Shown one piece after another: positions 9,085-18,460 of a stretch of DNA of 31,526 nucleotides. The DNA comes from Coemansia sp. RSA 922 (Eukaryota > Kickxellomycota > Kickxellomycetes > Kickxellales > Kickxellaceae). Position 1 is the stretch's first letter; each line of letters begins with the position of its first letter. The translations under genes and the position numbers were made by a program. The stretch spans positions 1 to 31,526 of the forward strand of contig JANBQS010000137.1 of NCBI GenBank assembly GCA_027577415.1. Direction: 5' to 3'. Under the pieces are notes generated by a model. That model ran no database searches and had not been told where the DNA came from. It saw only the letters and a program-made list of their open reading frames with translations.

Positions 9085-11565
9085 CTACCTGTTGGCTTCA
9101 TCCGGTGAGCACACAGACACCTGAGCGAGCTTGCTACTCAAAAGCACAAAAGAGTGGTGATGCTCGTCAACATCCTGCGCCGACTGCGTGTACCGGCCAC
9201 ATACGTTAGCCGATGCCTCGACATAGCCGCTCAATAGGCCAGAAATAGCCTCGTCTTGCTGCTGGTCGCCAAGCTCGTTGGACGCCGTTGGGTACCGACG
9301 CTGAGAGTGGTTCCAGGGATAGGGGCGATTAGGGTTGGGGCGGCCCATTTCAGGGCTAACCGCCAAACCGTCATGGGATTCTCGGCGCTGCACTCCAACC
9401 GGCGTAGGCATTGCACCAGCAACTGGACTACGCGCAATAGCTTCGCTAGTCGAGTGACGGGCAGAATGGCGTCGCTGGTGCCTGCGCTGCGACTGGTTAT
9501 CCGCAGCATGGAAAGAGACCGGTTGCACCAGCGCCTCTTCCGCGACACGTCGTACAACTCCATTAGTAAAGCTCAAATCAGTCTCCAGGATCGGCGGCAG
9601 ATCAGGCGTAGTAGAGGAGAGATCGCGCTGAGGCCGCTGGTACGTTTCGCACGCCTCATCGTAGGACCCGCCGTCTCGCAGAATAATAAAGGCGCGCTGG
9701 AACTCTTGTCGAATACCCTCCACAGACGTCGTATTGGCGCTATGTCCGAGATTCAGCCAAGTCGAAAAGGGCTCCTCTATACAAAAGATGCGAGATGGCC
9801 GCCCAGTGTCCCACCCCTTCTGCTCCTTAGTAAGGAAGCACCCGTGCCGCAGCGACACCACCTGATGGCGGTAGTCAAACTCGAATGCATACGTGCGGAA
9901 GAAGGCGTACAAAAGGTACCCCAGTGACTCGGTATTGGCAAGCCCAAATCCGCGCAATTGGTCAATGTCGTCGTTAAACGTCAGGTTGAGCTCGCTGCCA
10001 TGCATACTGTCCTTGGCGCTGAGTGAGGAGGCTGGCGGGTGGATTACAGGCAGAATGGGCGGCTGGCGAGTTTGCAAAAAGTTGATCGCCAAGTTGACCC
10101 AGGCATATGGCGACAAAGTCCCGCCAAAGGCCGCGTCATTGAGCTCGCGACACTTTGACCAGTGCTTGATTGCCATGACAAACGGCCGCACGCGCGCGTC
10201 GATCGCCACAAACGTCTGGATCATTCGCGTGTTGTGCAAGGCGATGGTGTTGTTGACGTTGATGTCCGAGGCTATGCGCAGCTCCGAGTCCCAGGCCTTG
10301 ACTATCGGAACTCGCGCATGAGGCACGCAGTAGGTCCGCATGCCGTACTTGCGCAGCGCCTTACTCAGCACAAACACGTTCTCGAGCTCTCGATGCCCGG
10401 TCGTCAGGCAGATGTCAACGTCGCTGCGAGAGGTACCCAGTCCGTTCACCGACGACCCAAACACATGAATGTCAATCTCCCAGCTGGGAAACTCGATGGT
10501 CAGGATGGTAGCAAACTTTTCGATGAACGCACGCTTGATTTCGATGCTCTCGGCCGAGGGGAACAGACGGGTCTCGTACGTGTGCAGTATCTGGGCAGTC
10601 AGCGACTGCTCTAGCCCCGTTGGCAGAGCCGTGTGGCCCAAAACATGGGTCTCCCACTCTTCCGGCGAGAAGCCAATGGCATACTCATCGTCGCTGTCCT
10701 CAGTCTCGTCGTCGTGAACGCCGTAGCTGGCGCTTCCAGCGTCGTCGTCAGTGCTTCGTGCGCTTGGCTGCTTTGAGTGGCCCTTTCCTTGGCCGTAGGT
10801 GCTGGACTGCGTGGTAGCACTTCGGGCAGTATTAGGCGACATTGTCGCTGATCGACTTTGGCCCGGACGCTTATTAGACCGCTGGCGCGCTGACTGTTGT
10901 TGTTGTTGCTGCTGCTGATAATGCGCTTGGTCTCGATATCCCTGCTGCTTGCGCTGCTTATGCGGGCTACTCCGGCCCTCAGCCTCAGCACCCCTCCTTT
11001 GCTCAGAGGAAGAGGGCTGTGCGTGCTTAGCCGACGCACGCGCGCCAGCATTCCCTTGCTGCTTGCCACCGCTTCTACAACATGTTGCCGCGGACCCGTC
11101 CGCTGACAATGTCTGCACGGTCTTGCTACTTGCCACGTCGCCAGCAACGCCAACTGAGGGGCTCGATGTGTGCCTTGCCCAGCGGGGCTTGCCATGGTGC
11201 TTCGGCTGTTGTTGTTGCTGCTGCTGCGAATGCAGTTGTGCAGACTGAGGAGCAGAGGGGCTCGACTGTGCACTACTATTCCGAGTCGCTGGCGGAGAAA
11301 TACTAACGACACCCGACTGAGCGCGCTCCATTATAGACTGAGAAAAAAGAACAGAGTGTTGCTGAACGATTGCCGCAGTCGAAAGTAAAGGCAGAGTGGA
11401 GACAGGAGAGGTAGGAAACTGCAACTGTCCAGAGGAGGCGCCTTCAGGTGAGGGACACTGCTGTGCTGAAAAAGTCTCCCCTGCTGCGGTTGCAAAGCTC
11501 TTTGAAGTGGCCACGGGTGTCCCTACTCTGTCCGTTGAATGGATAGGAGACTGCACCCTAGGCAT
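9085..11565 (-). CDS. Cid1/TUTase-like non-canonical poly(A)/poly(U) polymerase
   Basis: I start at the ATG at 11563-11565, giving 826 residues; the frame stays open upstream only through a TTG. A later ATG at 11329-11331 is also possible. The first 345 residues are low-complexity (Ser, Gln, Arg-rich) with two poly-Gln tracts. The catalytic core follows: F-G-S-S-V-N-G-L-G at about 369, then S-D-V-D with Asp382 and Asp384, and the third carboxylate Asp434 in S-D-I-N-V-N-N. Next comes the helical domain (T-R-M-I-Q-T-F, I-K-H-W-S-K, L-S-P-Y-A-W) and the PAP-associated segment (L-G-Y-L-L-Y-A-F-F-R-T-Y). By family knowledge such enzymes add A or U residues to RNA 3' ends for decay, RNA silencing or cytoplasmic tailing. 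The core looks nearer to Cid1/Cid13/TUT than to Trf4/5, and A versus U preference cannot be read from it. A complete catalytic triad suggests an active enzyme. Confidence 0.9.
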   Translation of the reverse strand: MPRVQSPIHSTDRVGTPVATSKSFATAAGETFSAQQCPSPEGASSGQLQFPTSPVSTLPLLSTAAIVQQHSVLFSQSIMERAQSGVVSISPPATRNSSAQSSPSAPQSAQLHSQQQQQQQPKHHGKPRWARHTSSPSVGVAGDVASSKTVQTLSADGSAATCCRSGGKQQGNAGARASAKHAQPSSSEQRRGAEAEGRSSPHKQRKQQGYRDQAHYQQQQQQQQSARQRSNKRPGQSRSATMSPNTARSATTQSSTYGQGKGHSKQPSARSTDDDAGSASYGVHDDETEDSDDEYAIGFSPEEWETHVLGHTALPTGLEQSLTAQILHTYETRLFPSAESIEIKRAFIEKFATILTIEFPSWEIDIHVFGSSVNGLGTSRSDVDICLTTGHRELENVFVLSKALRKYGMRTYCVPHARVPIVKAWDSELRIASDINVNNTIALHNTRMIQTFVAIDARVRPFVMAIKHWSKCRELNDAAFGGTLSPYAWVNLAINFLQTRQPPILPVIHPPASSLSAKDSMHGSELNLTFNDDIDQLRGFGLANTESLGYLLYAFFRTYAFEFDYRHQVVSLRHGCFLTKEQKGWDTGRPSRIFCIEEPFSTWLNLGHSANTTSVEGIRQEFQRAFIILRDGGSYDEACETYQRPQRDLSSTTPDLPPILETDLSFTNGVVRRVAEEALVQPVSFHAADNQSQRRHQRRHSARHSTSEAIARSPVAGAMPTPVGVQRRESHDGLAVSPEMGRPNPNRPYPWNHSQRRYPTASNELGDQQQDEAISGLLSGYVEASANVCGRYTQSAQDVDEHHHSFVLLSSKLAQVSVCSPDEANR

Positions 11566-12407
11566 CCCGCAATTTGCACACTGCTTTGGAAAGGGGGTGA
11601 CGAAGTGTAAAGTCTCGCAAGCGCAAAGGAAAGACAAAGGGGGGGAGGAGTGAGCCAAAGAAGGAGAAAAGATCTGGTAGCAAAAAGTCTCCCAGAACAA
11701 GCTAGAACTTTTGCCAGAAACTAATAAGCGACTCCTTTTCAGCTCACAAGGTCGCTAAAAAAAAGATTCAACGCTGTATATCGTCAGGCAGTAGCAAACA
11801 ATACAACCGCTTGCTACAAGGCCCCAGGTGGATACAGTTGGAACGATCCTCAGCGTTCGCGCTTGCGACAATGCCAACCAAGAGAAGGGGGACGTGGCGG
11901 GTAATAGACCGAGGAGGGGACAGGTGACGGGGGAGGCTGCCAGAAACAAGAGCCGTTCACGGTCTGGTAGATGGCTTGTCTCGTATGTGGGGAGCAGAGT
12001 TCCTCTAAATGAGCTCCAATACAGGCAAGCCAAACGCCGGGCTAAGAGCTGGTATAAGCAAATACAGAGAAGCAGGACCGTCGCTAATAGAACCACGAAC
12101 GAATGGAAACAACAAAATCGTAAACAGAAAAAAATGAAATGAAAAAAATTCGCAATCGAAGTGAAGAAAAATTCAGTTGAGAAAAAAGGGGGAGCACACA
12201 AAAGGAGAGCCCCTTCATTTCAGGCACGGCAGATCGAGAGAGATCATATTTTTTCTGCGGCTTAGCGCTTGTCTTGCCCACTCACGCCGATCCTGGATTT
12301 AATCGGCGTAGGCCAAATGAGTTTTATGCCTAAAAAAAAGTCAAGCTGGTTGTTTGGCGCAAATGTGTAAAAAAATATCTTGCTACTGCCAATTTCTATA
12401 TTTACTG
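11566..12407. other. Intergenic region: Cid1-like 5' leader and IleRS 3' flank
   Basis: This 842-bp region lies between two genes read in the same (-) direction. It has T-rich tracts on the - strand and a perfect hairpin near 12284-12309. Two overlapping open frames (11755-12201 - and 11828-12142 +) lack ATG-anchored or family support and look like by-products of biased composition. Confidence 0.5.
12284..12309. repeat. Perfect 8-bp inverted repeat with 10-nt loop
   Basis: acgccgat (12284-12291) pairs exactly with atcggcgt (12302-12309). It sits about 100 bp past the IleRS stop codon in an otherwise AT-rich stretch, so it could fold in the IleRS 3' UTR. Its function is unknown. Confidence 0.6.
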
Positions 12408-15401
12408 CTACTGCTGCGGCACACTAGCCATCACGTCATCACAGCGTCCACAGAGCGTGTTGACGGCAACAGAGTGAAAGTTCCAGCATCGTGGGCATTT
12501 GCACAGGGGAGAGCGACGACAGACGATCGTAGCTTTAGTGTCATTGTCAAACGCAGCGACAACGTCCGTCTGCTCAAACTCACCGTCCGAAACTGGTGCC
12601 TTAGCTCCACCGAGATCGTGCACGCTTGCCCTAGAGGTGATGCACACCTGGCACAGATCCTTCTCGTGGCTCTTCAATAGGTGACCAAGTCTCGACTCCA
12701 GCGACACGTAAATGTCCAACTCAGCCTCTAGCGAACTCCCGATCAGCTTGTTCTTGCGCGCTGCCTCAATGGCCCGATTAGCCAAGCCGCGAACCTTGCG
12801 CAGCGCCACCCAGTCCTCAGCCAGCTTTGGGTTGTGCCAAACTTCGTCAGTCTGGTCCCACTTCTCTTGGAATACGCTAAACACCTCGGAGCCAAAGTCG
12901 CCACGCATAGCCTTGGAAAACTCCCACGCCTCTTCGGCTAAGTGGCATGTAACGGGTGCCAGTGTTGTCGTGTAGTTAATCAAAATATGACGCAGAACTG
13001 TCTGCGCGGACCGGCGCTCGAGACTCGACGAGCTGCTGGCATAGAGACGATCCTTGCACACGTCAAAGTAGAATGCCGACAGCGTGGTGTTGGTAAAGTG
13101 GTTGAGCGCCTGGGTCGCCCGGAAAAACTCGTATTTGCCAAACGCCGTCGTCGCTGCCTTTTTAAAGTGGTAAAGCTCGTGCAGCATGTACCGATCGATT
13201 TCGGGCAGCTGCTCATAGGGCACCGCCATCTCAGGTGTGAATCCACTGAGGTTGCCTAGCATGAACCGCACTGTGCTGCGAATCTTGCGAATGGTGTCGC
13301 CAAAGCTAGCGAATATCGTCGGGCCAAAGCTGACGTCCTGCGTGTAGTCAGTAGAGCCTACTACCAATCGCAAGAGGTCCACGCCATACGCCGGCTCGGC
13401 TTTCTTGTCCTTGCCGCCATCGATGACCTGGCTGGGCGCTAGGGTGTTGCCAATCGACTTTGCCATTTTGCGGCCTTGTTCGTCCAGCGTAAACCCATGC
13501 GTGACCAATGCCTTGTAAGGAGCCACGCCGCGTACTGCGTTTGACGTCAGTAACGACGATTGGAACCAGCCGCGGTGCTGGTCACTGCCCTCGAGGTACA
13601 GGTCAGCAAAAGCGCCCTGCTCGCCTTTATCGGCTCTCTTCTCTAGCAACTTCCACGATGTACCACTATCGAACCACACATCCATCGTGTCCGTGCCCTT
13701 GACGTAAACTTCACCGTTGGCGCAGTACTGAGGGTGTACAAACGCCTCGACTGGAAGCGTCCACCAAGCATCGGTACCGCCGTTGGCTCGGATAACGCCA
13801 ATAATGTGGTCAATAGATTCGGCAGTCAGCAGCGGTTCGCCACTTTGCACGTTGTACAGTACTGGAATGGGAACGCCCCACACTCGCTGGCGCGAAATAC
13901 ACCACTCCGACCGACCTCTTACAAATGACTCTAGTCTTCGCCGACCAGACTCAGGAACAACATTTACGTGCGTGAGCGAGTCACAGGCAGCATTTTTCAA
14001 GTCCTTTACGTCGGCAAACCACTGCGGAGTTGCACGCTGGATGATAGGCTTGTTCGTCCGCCAGTCGTAGGGATAGCTGTGCGTAAAGTCCGCCTTGAAC
14101 AAGAGGGCATCCATCGTGGTCAATGTCTCTATAACCATGGCGTTCCCCTCGGTCAGTACCTCCTTTCCCTCCAGTGCAGCTCCAGCCTGGCTAGTAAACC
14201 GACCGCAGTCATCAACTGGTGAATAGACGTCAATGCCGTGAGCCAATCCGAGTTCATAGTCCTCCTTTCCATGGCCAGGCGCCGTGTGAACCAAACCAGT
14301 GCCCGAATCGCCAGTCACGTAGTCCGCCAGCAAGACCTTGCACACCTTGTTGCGCAACACACTTGTGTAAGTCAGTCCTTCCAAGTCGCTGCCCTTGAGC
14401 GTTCGAATCACCTCGGCAGTCGACCCTCCAGGCAGCAACTCAACAACTGCCGCCAATCTGTCCTTGCCAATAAGCAGCTGGTAGTCAGGCTTACTTTCTT
14501 GCGAGACACATACCAATACGTAGTCCATATCGCGGTGTACCGCAATAGCGCAGTTTGCCGGTAGCGTCCACGGCGTCGTTGTCCAAATCAGTGCCTCAAC
14601 AGCTGTGGTGGATCCCAGGCGTGCCGCCGATTCAGCTGTCAGCGGGAACTTTACATACACGCTCGTACTGACATGGTTCGCGTTGTACTCTAGCTCCGCC
14701 TCGGCCAGCGCCGTACGCGAAGAAGGCGACCAGTAAACGGGCTTGTTTTGGCGGTAGATATAGCCACGCACAACCATCTCCCTGAATACCTCTAGCTGGC
14801 TTGCCTCGTACTCTGGGTCCAATGTCAAGTATCGGTTGGACCAATCGCCCATGACGGCATACTCCTTGAAGCTTTTCGTCTGGTTGGCCACTGCCTTCAT
14901 GGCAAAGTTGCGCGCCAGCCTGCGAATCTCCATCGGGTTCAGCGAGTCCTGATCACGACCCCTCAGTGTCGCCAGCGCCTTTTGCTCGATCGGCAGCCCG
15001 TGCGTATCAAACCCAGGGATATAGAGCACTCGTCTGCCTTGCATTACCTGGTACCGATTGACAATATCCTTCAGCACCTTGTTCATGAAGTGGCCAACGT
15101 GGAGCTCACCGTTGGCGTATGGCGGACCGTCGTGCAAGATAAACTGTGGACCTGTGTTGTTTTCAAACTGCCATTTATATAGCGTGTCAGTACAGCGCTC
15201 CCGGAACTGCTTTTCTCGCCGTGCTGCATCAGCTCGCAGTGGAAAGGCAGTCTTGGGTAGTCGGAGTGTGTGTGAATAGGACCCAGCTGGTTTGTCCTCT
15301 CCTGTGGCGGCGCTCGCAAGTGACCGCACTGACAGCTTGCTCCCCAGCGCAAACGAGCGCTTTACTGGCGCCAACCGCAGGGCAGCAAATGACTGATTCA
15401 T
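12408..15401 (-). CDS. ISM1: Mitochondrial isoleucyl-tRNA synthetase
   Basis: The 997-residue class Ia synthetase starts at the ATG at 15399-15401; the frame runs further upstream only to a GTG. The first 30 or so residues (Arg, Ser, Ala, Leu, no acids) are a typical mitochondrial presequence. The HIGH motif is H-V-G-H at 101-104, preceded by H-D-G-P-P-Y-A-N-G. The editing domain holds T-T-T-P-W-T-L-P-A-N at about 274. W-C-I-S-R-Q-R-V-W-G and W-F-D-S-G identify the isoleucyl/valyl branch. The KMSKS loop reads K-M-A-K-S at 645-649. The C-terminus has an IleRS zinc knuckle (C-x-x-C at 969/972 and 984/987). It charges mitochondrial tRNA-Ile. Length and domain order match bacterial-type IleRS, so the mitochondrial assignment is solid. 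The Ala in the KMSKS loop is a mild departure from the consensus. Confidence 0.95.
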   Translation of the reverse strand: MNQSFAALRLAPVKRSFALGSKLSVRSLASAATGEDKPAGSYSHTLRLPKTAFPLRADAARREKQFRERCTDTLYKWQFENNTGPQFILHDGPPYANGELHVGHFMNKVLKDIVNRYQVMQGRRVLYIPGFDTHGLPIEQKALATLRGRDQDSLNPMEIRRLARNFAMKAVANQTKSFKEYAVMGDWSNRYLTLDPEYEASQLEVFREMVVRGYIYRQNKPVYWSPSSRTALAEAELEYNANHVSTSVYVKFPLTAESAARLGSTTAVEALIWTTTPWTLPANCAIAVHRDMDYVLVCVSQESKPDYQLLIGKDRLAAVVELLPGGSTAEVIRTLKGSDLEGLTYTSVLRNKVCKVLLADYVTGDSGTGLVHTAPGHGKEDYELGLAHGIDVYSPVDDCGRFTSQAGAALEGKEVLTEGNAMVIETLTTMDALLFKADFTHSYPYDWRTNKPIIQRATPQWFADVKDLKNAACDSLTHVNVVPESGRRRLESFVRGRSEWCISRQRVWGVPIPVLYNVQSGEPLLTAESIDHIIGVIRANGGTDAWWTLPVEAFVHPQYCANGEVYVKGTDTMDVWFDSGTSWKLLEKRADKGEQGAFADLYLEGSDQHRGWFQSSLLTSNAVRGVAPYKALVTHGFTLDEQGRKMAKSIGNTLAPSQVIDGGKDKKAEPAYGVDLLRLVVGSTDYTQDVSFGPTIFASFGDTIRKIRSTVRFMLGNLSGFTPEMAVPYEQLPEIDRYMLHELYHFKKAATTAFGKYEFFRATQALNHFTNTTLSAFYFDVCKDRLYASSSSSLERRSAQTVLRHILINYTTTLAPVTCHLAEEAWEFSKAMRGDFGSEVFSVFQEKWDQTDEVWHNPKLAEDWVALRKVRGLANRAIEAARKNKLIGSSLEAELDIYVSLESRLGHLLKSHEKDLCQVCITSRASVHDLGGAKAPVSDGEFEQTDVVAAFDNDTKATIVCRRSPLCKCPRCWNFHSVAVNTLCGRCDDVMASVPQQ

Positions 15402-15694
15402 ATAAATGCGTATCAATTGGAAACTCGAGACGAATGCAAAGACAAAATTGATCCAAGTGGCGAGCGGCACAGATATCACTGATTGCACTCAGCATGCAAG
15501 GCTAGCGGATTACCAAAAGGCATGATCTGAATCATAGCGGAAAGTGTATATTTTCTACATTGGAAATTTTGGGGAAGCCTCGTGCTTGCAACATATCGTT
15601 AAACTAGGCGCCAAGAGTTACGCGTATCGGATAATTTATGCAGAGGTGAATGTTATGACACGCCTAGTTGAGCCAGTCACTTGAAGGCGGGGTC

Positions 15695-15793
15695 CTAGAT
15701 ATCGCTATTGCTACCCGTGCGGCAGATAGGACAGGTACACATCCGATCTTGCAGAACCGGCGACGCTAGGAATGAATGGACATTGGACGACAT
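15695..15793 (-). CDS. Possible very small ORF with a CxCxxC motif
   Basis: An ATG-started 32-codon frame ends M-C-T-C-P-I-C-R-T-G-S-N-S-D-I. The C-P-I-C-R cluster resembles half of a zinc-binding RING-type site. The DNA here is more GC-rich than its surroundings, which is mild support for coding. It might be a micro-gene, a last exon or a relic. No family identified. Confidence 0.18.
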   Translation of the reverse strand: MSSNVHSFLASPVLQDRMCTCPICRTGSNSDI

Positions 15794-16248
15794 GGTATGA
15801 ACTAGAGAAATTATAATAATGCTATGCAGTATGGACGAGTGACGGTTGAGGCAAAGTGTATATAGGTGAGTAGATTATGCATTGGGAAGAGAGTATGAGG
15901 ATGGCTGAGAGATAAACATTTATACAAAAAACAAGAAAGCCGAAGATAGGAGCTGCGGCACAAGGATATGTGAAAAGGTTGAAGGAGCGAGAGTTTGCCA
16001 GAGGATACATCCGTTAACTGCTTGGTTTCCCCCCATCCAGCCTTGGTCATTGTTACCGCTCTCTCCCTCCCTCCCTACTCAGAGAAATAAATTTAAGCAC
16101 AACTGAAGGCCGCAATTAGTAGTTGTTCCGGTGTCTCAGATCTATTGCTAGGCTGTAGCAAGAGCAGAAAATAAGTAAGATACTACAATTACTCGCATTA
16201 AGATAGCACATTTAGCTTATAGCTCTTTATGCGTGGTCTCAGCCATGC

Positions 16249-16530
16249 TTACAAATTAATTGATTCTGGCGTAATGCGATTTATTCTTTGGTATTGTTTA
16301 TTGGAGTCTGACTCCACCTTTGCGTCTATTACGACAGTGCAAGCAGATGGGTCAAGACAGCCTGCGTCATGATTACACTCGGATAAAGCAATTACAGCAG
16401 TAAGCTGTCTGCCGAGCACATCACCTGGACTGGGCTGTAATCCGGAGCGCATCAAGTACAATAAGAAAGAAGGTATTCGGATCCGGTTTACCTTAATTGC
16501 TAGCACTACCCTCCCTCTTATTAGCTCCAT
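16249..16530 (-). CDS. Possible small orphan ORF (93 aa)
   Basis: The frame starts at an ATG at 16528-16530 and is open 33 codons further upstream without another ATG. The product has a short hydrophobic N-terminal segment and four cysteines in its second half (S-E-C-N-H-D-A-G-C-L-D-P-S-A-C). I recognise no family and see no TATA box at a fixed distance. It may be chance or a decayed gene. Confidence 0.18.
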   Translation of the reverse strand: MELIRGRVVLAIKVNRIRIPSFLLYLMRSGLQPSPGDVLGRQLTAVIALSECNHDAGCLDPSACTVVIDAKVESDSNKQYQRINRITPESINL

Positions 16531-16959
16531 TGCCAATATACAGATATGCCTAGTTTGCGAATAAACCTTGGCTCCATGGAGTAGTAGGCGGTTGGGTCCA
16601 GCACTCTTCTCCCCTGAATCCAGATACACCCGGAAACAGTGGTGGTGCTAGGGTGTGCTGGTAGCAGAGACCCACACAAAATGACAATGACGCCTGAGCG
16701 CCATCCTCCCTTACAGACCATTCCCTAAAATACACAGCGAGTGGTAAGGTCAAGCCAGTTATTCCTCCGCAAATCTTTCCTTTATCGCTGGCATAGCCTA
16801 AGAGTGTCGGGGGATCTACTGCGGTTCACCAGACGTAGCCTCCCTCCCTTTCTTGTCGATTCCGGAACTTGCACCAAAGATTGTGTACGCAAAACAATGA
16901 CTCGGTTGGTTAATTGACATTTGAGCAATTTGTAATCAGCAAGTAATGAAAGCAGTATC

Positions 16960-17103
16960 ATGGCGACTGCACCACATCACCTCCCTCAATCTCATATGCT
17001 GTCCCCCCCCCACGAATTTTGGAGCAAGTATGAACCTAGAGATGATCCAGATTTACCTGATACCAATGCGGATGCATCAATGGCTCGTTTACTGGCAGAA
17101 TGA
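16960..17103 (+). CDS. Possible small ORF or terminal exon (47 aa)
   Basis: The 47-residue frame ends W-S-K-Y-E-P-R-D-D-P-D-L-P-D-T-N-A-D, then A-S-M-A-R-L-L-A-E and stop. The polar, acidic, aromatic-anchored composition looks like genuine protein rather than translated AT-rich spacer. Several AG dinucleotides just upstream (after taatc and gaaagc) could be splice acceptors, so it might be the last exon of a gene whose earlier exons I cannot define. It passes through the nine-C run in frame. Confidence 0.25.
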   Translation: MATAPHHLPQSHMLSPPHEFWSKYEPRDDPDLPDTNADASMARLLAE

Positions 17104-17783
17104 ATGTAAATACTAGTATGCGTTCTCTTTTGGTCGCTTATTTGGCAAAAAAAAAAAACTGGACTTTCAGGATTCACTATAACTCGCTTTTCTCATTTCC
17201 ATCCACACATTTTTTTGACGGTTTGCCCTATATCAAAGAAATTGAGGTTGGATATCATCACCTATCTTCATTGTGCGCTTTCACTCAAGCAAGCCGCAAG
17301 AGTTCCATCCAGCAGATACAGCATTATCTACAACATTGTACTATGTACTGGTATTGACTCCCCTCATAATAATAGTTAACAACCCAAGAAGCTAATCCTG
17401 GCTATGACCAGAGCCATTGTTCGAATTGTCAAATCTGGAAATGTAGACCCACTATAGCTTCTAGCAGGTTGATCGCCTATAGCTACAGTATAGCTTGTTT
17501 TTGCCACAGAAATAGCGAAATACACAAAAGGCTGAAGGATTACAACTACATGCTAAGCCCTAAATAAATCAATAGTATTCATTTATGAATGTATTTATAA
17601 GAAATAAAGGAAAACTGTAGGTTTGGAGTATGCGAGTTGTTTGCGGCTAACGCCTAAATTCACCAGTCCTTACGTCTTTGTATTTTAGTAAATAAAAAGT
17701 AATAAAGATAAAAGTGATTGCCTAACTACTCTACGGCTGCTGATGCGCGGCCCCTTATATAGGGCGAATGGTCCGTGGGGCAG

Positions 17784-17818
17784 TAACGGCGCTACTGCTC
17801 GTGATCGAGGCGCCGTTA
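17784..17818. repeat. Perfect 9-bp inverted repeat in a GC-rich patch
   Basis: taacggcgc (17784-17792) and gcgccgtta (17810-17818) are exact inverted copies around a 17-nt loop. About 30 bp upstream is ccccttatataggg, a TATA-like element. The patch (about 17735-17870) is clearly more GC-rich than its surroundings. It could be a remnant of a mobile element or a promoter of a lost gene. I cannot decide. Confidence 0.5.
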
Positions 17819-17963
17819 ATTACAGCCGTTGATATTAGGCACAATAAAATGTCGGATATCGTCGCTGAGGGTCGAAATCCTACAAAAACTACATCCAAAA
17901 AACACTTCTGTGAAAATGAGCTATTGGCTATCAATAACTAGCTTGCCACAATATGCAAAACTA

Positions 17964-18365
17964 TTAAAGAGAATAATCTAACCCCGGATATTCTAACATG
18001 ATGCTACTGGCATCAGCATTTGCAGAATTGGTATACAAGTAATCCTCTCTCGACTCCACAACATCATTGAAAAGGGCTTCATACCCCCTATTCTCAGCAG
18101 CAGCTACAACTCCCTTTCGCTTATTTTCACCTACACCCATGAGTAGATAGACAAATCCCTCGGGGTGTCTAATATGAAGATTACGTGCATTGATTTCCAT
18201 GAGCCTTATCAGCCTATCCTCCTTAATAATGTAACCATACCAGTCGGATTTACGTTTGACAAGCCCTTCTAACATATGACCAACATTGTCGTAAGTTTCA
18301 TCTGAGCTTACACTAGTAACACTGAACTTGTCATTGCGGTATCCAACTATAGCATATTTCACCAT
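17964..18365 (-). CDS. Family 1 small protein, member a (CaaX lost, C-terminal extension)
   Basis: The start is the ATG at 18363-18365; the frame upstream is reached only through a TTG. The 133-residue product begins M-V-K-Y-A-I-V-G-Y and aligns without gaps over 123 residues to the protein at 20880-21251, with 39 identities by hand count. Shared blocks include the N-terminus, G-[FY]-V-Y-L, G-[YF]-E-A and V-V-E. There is no signal peptide or membrane segment. Where its relative ends C-S-I-M-stop, this protein has S-S-I-M and reads on for ten residues (ending L-D-Y-S-L), because TGT became AGT and TGA became TTA. The upstream 113 bp are nearly identical to those of the relative, with a TATA box 105 bp before the ATG. 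I do not recognise the family. The order of predicted strands and helices is loosely longin-like; that is only a guess. Confidence 0.8.
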   Translation of the reverse strand: MVKYAIVGYRNDKFSVTSVSSDETYDNVGHMLEGLVKRKSDWYGYIIKEDRLIRLMEINARNLHIRHPEGFVYLLMGVGENKRKGVVAAAENRGYEALFNDVVESREDYLYTNSANADASSIMLEYPGLDYSL

Positions 18366-18460
18366 TCTCGTTCGTACTATCAGTCGCAGTTGATCAATAA
18401 ATATACTTGGCAAAGAAAATATGTGTGGTGGCTGTTCAGAAAGTGAGAATGAGGGGAGCG

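Larger units (their letters stand above)
15402..17963. other. Gene-poor region with only weak small ORFs
   Basis: This 2.56-kb stretch begins the AT-richer accessory part of the window. I see no tRNA (no A/B box pair), no rRNA fragment and no recognisable protein of normal size. It holds three short candidate ORFs (15695-15793 -, 16249-16530 -, 16960-17103 +), a run of nine C at about 17003-17011, a run of ten A near 17149, and a GC-rich patch with an inverted repeat at 17784-17818. The first part should contain the IleRS promoter. Confidence 0.5.

Noticed and set aside
9256..9927. 223-codon frame opposite the Cid1-like gene
   Set aside because: It is fully antisense to the well-supported catalytic region and has Arg/Ser-rich composition typical of shadows.
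11566..11700. N-terminal extension of the Cid1-like protein to 11700
   Set aside because: The upstream end of the frame is a TTG with no conserved sequence; the ATG at 11563-11565 is preferred.
11755..12201. Hydrophobic 148-codon frame and an overlapping basic + strand frame in the Cid1-like leader
   Set aside because: Phe/Leu/Cys-rich translation of T-rich DNA; the + strand frame starts at GTG. No domain and no TATA context.
15402..15488. N-terminal extension of the IleRS to 15488
   Set aside because: It begins at GTG and adds a hydrophobic segment; the ATG at 15399-15401 is followed by a classical mitochondrial presequence.
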